Part shown: positions 59,401 through 64,000 of the stretch, piece after piece
Layout: each line of letters opens with the position of its first letter
Numbering within the stretch: the first letter of the stretch is position 1
NCBI GenBank assembly: GCA_948567375.1
Contig: OX419757.1
Span: 30,070,001 to 30,134,000, forward strand
Direction: 5' to 3'
Source: Lunularia cruciata
Lineage: Eukaryota; Streptophyta; Marchantiopsida; Lunulariales; Lunulariaceae
DNA: 64,000 nt
The notes under the pieces: generated by a model
Told to the model about the DNA's origin: nothing
The model's input: only the letters and a program-made list of their open reading frames with translations
Database searches by the model: none
Translations under genes and position numbers: made by a program

Positions 59401-60880
59401 AAAGATGGCGTTAGGTTCTTGTAAGTTTTCAGAGTGACTACCATGGCTCTTGTATACAAAAGGTTACCACAACTTACTGATCTACTATGCTGATTGCCTC
59501 ACTCTACTCTGAGTACCCAAAATCATGTGGAATGCCACTCTTAAAACAAACCCAAGTAACTCACTTGTCCATGAATATGTGTAGGACACTACTCAATCAG
59601 CTAAAAGGATAGATGGGTTTACAAAAAGTACCACTACAAGCCACACATTTTATGCACCCACTTCACCCACAACACTTTGTCAATTATAGAGCAGGTAAGC
59701 ACTTGCCATTACATAGGTGAAGCCTTCTGCATGTCATACTTGGTGCAAATTCACCCTCCTATGTGTCAAAAATTTGTTCTCCAATCACTTTCTCCCGCAC
59801 CATGCTTGCTTGCCAAGTGTCGGTGGTTATCTTGTAAGTAATGGTCCTTGGCAATGAGTGCCATTGGTGGCAAGTTCAAATTGTGGTGGCACTCTTTTCC
59901 AGGTGGCACTCTGGTGCTTAGGCCTATATGCCTCACCTATCAGCAATCCGATGCTACATCTCTTGCAAGCACTCCAAATGATTCCTCAATACTCCAAGTT
60001 ATATTCCTTCCTCAAGCACTTGGGATCATTCTACACCTCTTCAACTTCTTCTTATCTCCTTTGTGACATATCTTTGCTTGCCACCCTTATACTTGGCCAT
60101 GTAACTCGTTCACCCACTAGATGTATTCTTCCTATCATCATTTTGGATCATCTCATATCACTCCAAGTGTTGTTCCTCCCGCAAGTAAGCTAGCTTGCAA
60201 GTACTCAAGATTATCATACATCACTCTTAATGTTGTTCCTCCTAGCTTGCCAACATCATTCCTCCCATTACCTCTCCATTTGAGGCATTTCTTCAAGTAA
60301 TTCCATCATTCCTTGTGGTTATCAAGCACTTGAGCAATTTTTGAAGAAATAGGAGCACCACAAAATTTTAATGTATCTCTCTGTATCTCCAAGAACTTAG
60401 TTAATATCTCTTCTTTTTTGAAAATCTAGAGTGCCTTTAATAGCTTTTTTTGGTACTTTGGTGCCAAAAGGTTAATATTTTCCTCCCTTCTTCCAAGAAA
60501 ATTGGCAAGGCTTTGCAAGCTTTCTTCCATGAGGTTTAACATCCTTTCAATATGGATTTTTTAAAGTTGTATGCATAAAAAGGTAGAAAGCCTTGTCAAC
60601 TTTTACTTATTCCCTTTTCATTCTCTGTTTCCTCCTTTTTCTCATTTAAATGGTGTATGCACATATCCCAAAAAGATAGAAAGTGCTTGCTATCTTTTGT
60701 AGTATATGTCTTCTATAAGAAACTATAGGCATAGAAACCTATAGTTTTCTTTTCACGTTGAGTCCAATTCTTTATAGCTCTTCTTGTATTTAAACTAGAA
60801 AAGCAAGCATTTTTTTGCTTTTGGTTGTTTATTTCTTTTCTTTATATTATATTTTTCTCACTTTTTTGATATATATCTTA
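59401..60880. other. Spacer between divergent family U copies
   Basis: No recognised motif. Plus-strand frames around 59848-60193 overlap each other and have no domain. It may hold the 5' regions or LTRs of the two divergent copies, but no repeat boundary could be set. Confidence 0.35.
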
Positions 60881-61826
60881 GTTTTGTAAGTTCAATGCTT
60901 GTTGGTGAGAAGGTTGTTCTTCTCAATGATGAAACTATTGTAAGTGTTGGAAGAGTTTTCTTGTATAGATCTTATGATTTATGTAGGGAGTAGATAATCT
61001 TGAAGGTGCATACTTGGTGACTATGATGGCTTTGTTCAATGATATTTCACTCCCTTCTATAGGATCCAAGAACCTTTTAGAGGCTTATAGTTCAAATGTT
61101 ATATGGACTATCTCCAACATCCTCCAATATCCTTACCTCCAAGCATCCTAGTTGTTGAATATTATATTGTATATGCCCAAGGCTATTTTCCCATTTACTC
61201 CTAATGTGGTGTCTCACTGTTTTACAACTTATACCTTTTTCTTTCAATTCACTTAGAAACATGATGAGTTAACAATTTTCCAAGGTTGGAAGAGGTTCAT
61301 TTATTATTTACCTTCTACATGGAGCAAATCACACCAAATGGAAGAAAGATGAATAAGGAAGAGTGTAGCATGAAGCCTATAACAATTGAGCAAGAAGGAG
61401 AACTTGCACCAAAGAGTTTTGATCAGAAAGACCTTCAGCTAGATAACCCTTTGGTGAGAGATGCCTTTGACTTGAAAGACCTTGGGCATGGTAAACCTTT
61501 GGCCTTGGAATCATGTGGTATGGGACACTTTTGGCCTGAAAGTCAATCAATTTACACAAAATGTGATAACCTTATTGTGAGATCATCAGATCAAGAACTA
61601 GAATTAATAACCATTTGATTGTACCAAAATACTAATATGTATGGATTGTGACTACTTATTCAAGTCACACCTACCAAATTTTTTATAACAGTTGAGCCAA
61701 TGCTCTAAAACTAGGACTGACCAACCACTTTTCACTTTTGTAGAGCTAGACAAGTGTAAGACTCAGACAAGCTAGAACTCTCCTCACCTTTGGCAAGAAA
61801 ACCCTTGAGAGTTAGTCATAGAGTGA
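60881..61826 (+). other. Region upstream of family U copy iii
   Basis: An ATG-containing frame 61286-61618 (110 codons; repeated QKDLQLDNPLVRDAF and LKDLGHGKPLALE-like segments, imperfect and acidic/basic) might be an N-terminal piece of the family U element. It is not recognised. The rest is AT-rich without a call. Confidence 0.35.
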
Positions 61827-64000
61827 GTGGGTCATTTTTCCAATTACCCTGCAGAATTGCCCATCTTTAGAGACAAGAAAAATTTAGCCTTGGAAAATAG
61901 AGTGCCCAAGAGTCATAGGCAAGCACTTGAGATTATTTTCAAGTTGCTTTGGTTAACCAAATGGGCACTCTACTATAGAGTGGATTTTCTCCACATCAAG
62001 AAACTTGAATTCTTTTTGTGGAATTGGAAGTTGATTAATCATGTGATGCTTCTTGAGATTAGAGATAACAAGGATCAAAGGCTAAAGAACTTATGGGGAA
62101 ATATGTTTGCTTGGACTAAAGAGCATTAACTGCAAGTGTTGGGACTTCAAGATTTTCCCTCAAATGCTATGACTCTAGACACATAATGGACTTCCCTTGA
62201 TACAAGGATGGCGGTGAAGTTTAAGGCCTTGTTTAAAGATAATAAGACCTAAAATGGTTGGTCAGTAGGTAGATACAAAGATCATGCACTAAGTGCACTA
62301 ATTGATGTAGTGATGAAGTTGTTTAAATCAAAACAAACCATGACAACTAGGCAATTTTCTTGAATACTTGTACAAAGAGAGGCCTTTAAATTTGGCAGCA
62401 ATCTTTTAGAGGCATGAGCAAGACATATGTGGGAACATGAACAAAGATAAAGGAGTAACCTTTCTATCCTTTATTTTCATTCACTTTTACATGGGAATGG
62501 ATCTCCTTATGCTAGAGGAGAAGAAAAAGTATCTCCACCATTATTTCTCTTAAGTGTACTTTGACAATCAGTGGGAGGCAAAAGCAATGCAAAAGAAGTA
62601 CAATCTTGCTGACATAGCATTTTCTAGCACTAGGAAATTTATCCTAGTAGAGGAAGCCCATAATACCTTGAGCTAAAAAAAAGAAATAGATTGAGGAAGC
62701 CAATGCCATTTTGGTTGTTGACAAGAAATGGAAGATGATACCTATGAGGCCAAAAGTGAAGGCAAAAAATAAGGCAAAGAAGACACAATTGGTAGAAGAC
62801 TTGAAAAGGAAGACAAAATTGGACATCAAGATAGTAATACAACTACAACCAGTCTTTCACGTGCATCACCATATTGTGGGGATGAGAGACCACAAGGGTG
62901 GAGAAGTTCAATCTGCTCTAGCCAAGATGGCCTAAGAAGTCATGGAAGATTTTCAAAGGTAGGGCATTGACCATAGGTAAGTATGATGAAGAAGCTGGAA
63001 GGGAAAGGAGAAAGCCAAGGAGAAGCAAAATAAGCAACATCCCAACACAAAGATGAAATAATACTCAAGGATGAAGGTACTTGAAGTGGGACAAGTACTT
63101 GATACCAAAGGATTGGTTCAAGAAAAAGGAGGGTTGAAGGCCAAAGATCCAAAGGACAACCAAGGAGCAGTGCAAGAGGATGAAGATCCTACACTCTTCA
63201 TCAAGATAGAGAAGGACAAAGACAAATCTTTTTGCCTCCCATGAAAGAAGGAGAAGCAGAGCAAAATAAAGAGAAATACCACCATTTGAGTGGTCATCTC
63301 CCAACCCATCTCCAAACTGGTCATCCATATTGTGGGATTAGCACTAGAATTGATGGATCTCACAACATATAAAGAATTAAAATTCTCCCAACTTACAAAG
63401 AATTACATGGTGAGATCATTGAATAAACTTCCACACTCAAACACCTCCATCAAACCACATAAGGTGTTCATAAGAAAGAGCAAAGGCACTGGAGGAGTAA
63501 GCAAAATTCCATCTCTTGTATGTGGGCAAGGGAGATATAACATGACATGGTGCAAGAAGCATTCAAGTTGAGAGAAGAAAGTGAAGCCACCAAGAGGAAG
63601 TATGACAAAGATCTCCTAGGTGTGTGAACAAAGAGAACATGATCTACTTGGAAGAATCTAAGTGCTAGAATGATTTTGATGAGCAATTGAAAGCTCAAGA
63701 GGAAGAAATCAAAATTGCAAGGAGAGGTCAAGAAGGAAAATATTGCAATGGTCACCACCAAAATGCACAGAAGAGTATATCATTCCAAAGTATAGATCAA
63801 GAACCTTGCTGTGAAGTTACAAGAGAAGGAAGAAGAGAAGGAGAAGGATCACCTATGGATTTGAGGAATGATAGTGGAGTTGTAAGATATAAGGACCCAA
63901 TCTGAAAACAAGAAGGAAAAGATCCTTCTCAGATGGAGTCAATGTTAGACCAACTAGTCAAACTTGTAATAGAGATGATTCAAGCACAACCCTAACAAAC
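61827..64000 (+). pseudogene. Unknown repeated protein family U, copy iii, reaching the window end
   Basis: The longest intact stretch (61827-62129, 100 codons) has LLWLTKWALYYRVDFLHIKK and LEFFLWNWKLIN. Then, across stops, come NGWSVGRYKDHALSALIDVV followed by MKLFKSKQT (62255-62340) and HFYMGMDLLMLEEKKKYLHH (near 62490-62545). The remainder (62650-63960) is Lys/Glu/Arg/Gln-rich with many stops, matching the coiled-coil-like tail of copies i and ii. F- and L-rich frames on the opposite strand are shadows of this tail. The reading frame or element may continue past 64000. Confidence 0.62.

Noticed and set aside
62639-63363. Minus-strand frames rich in phenylalanine and leucine with apparent membrane segments
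   Set aside because: They are antisense shadows of the lysine-rich tail of family U copy iii.

Overview
The window is nuclear DNA of a land plant. The evidence is one plant-specific gene (a single-B-box, CCT-domain CONSTANS-like protein at 32723-33784) in a background of LTR retrotransposons with tRNA-Met type primer binding sites. Gene density (about one convincing gene in 64 kb) and the depth of nested, decayed elements point to a large, repeat-rich genome. An abundant retroelement with an R2-like architecture makes a non-flowering plant (moss, lycophyte, fern or gymnosperm) more likely than a flowering plant, but that is inference and the species cannot be named from the sequence.

Layout. 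(1) 1-11 kb: two minus-strand Ty3/gypsy elements of one family. One runs off the left edge (1-2768). The other is complete but decayed (5372-10192, TSD ATAAG). A solo LTR of a second family sits inside it (8124-8833, TSD GAATC) and another follows it (10269-11002, TSD GGAAT). (2) 11-15.9 kb: AT-rich DNA with a perfect 87-bp-arm palindrome and a three-unit 80-bp tandem repeat. (3) 15.9-24.4 kb: a decayed Ty1/copia element whose integrase region is split by a 4.2-kb insertion. The insertion carries an unrecognised protein family. (4) 24.4-47 kb: a less AT-rich island holding the CONSTANS-like gene and seven pieces of one non-LTR retrotransposon family. (5) 47-64 kb: AT-rich repeats again, with a fold-back element, a third solo LTR of the second family (55280-55877, TSD TCTCT), and two more copies of the unrecognised protein family in divergent orientation (57.2-59.4 kb minus, 61.8-63.9 kb plus).

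How the parts relate. The only gene likely to work for the host is the B-box/CCT protein, a putative nuclear transcription regulator. Every recognisable transposon reading frame is broken by stops and frameshifts. The most interesting content is the non-LTR family: a CCHH zinc finger, reverse transcriptase, an unusual CCHC motif and a restriction-like endonuclease, in that order. Its pieces range from nearly full length (3.9 kb, 14-bp TSD) to a stub of about 40 bp, all within 21.5 kb around the gene and none seen elsewhere in the window. Second is the repeated protein family of unknown function, which appears to be carried by an LTR-type element with no visible polymerase.
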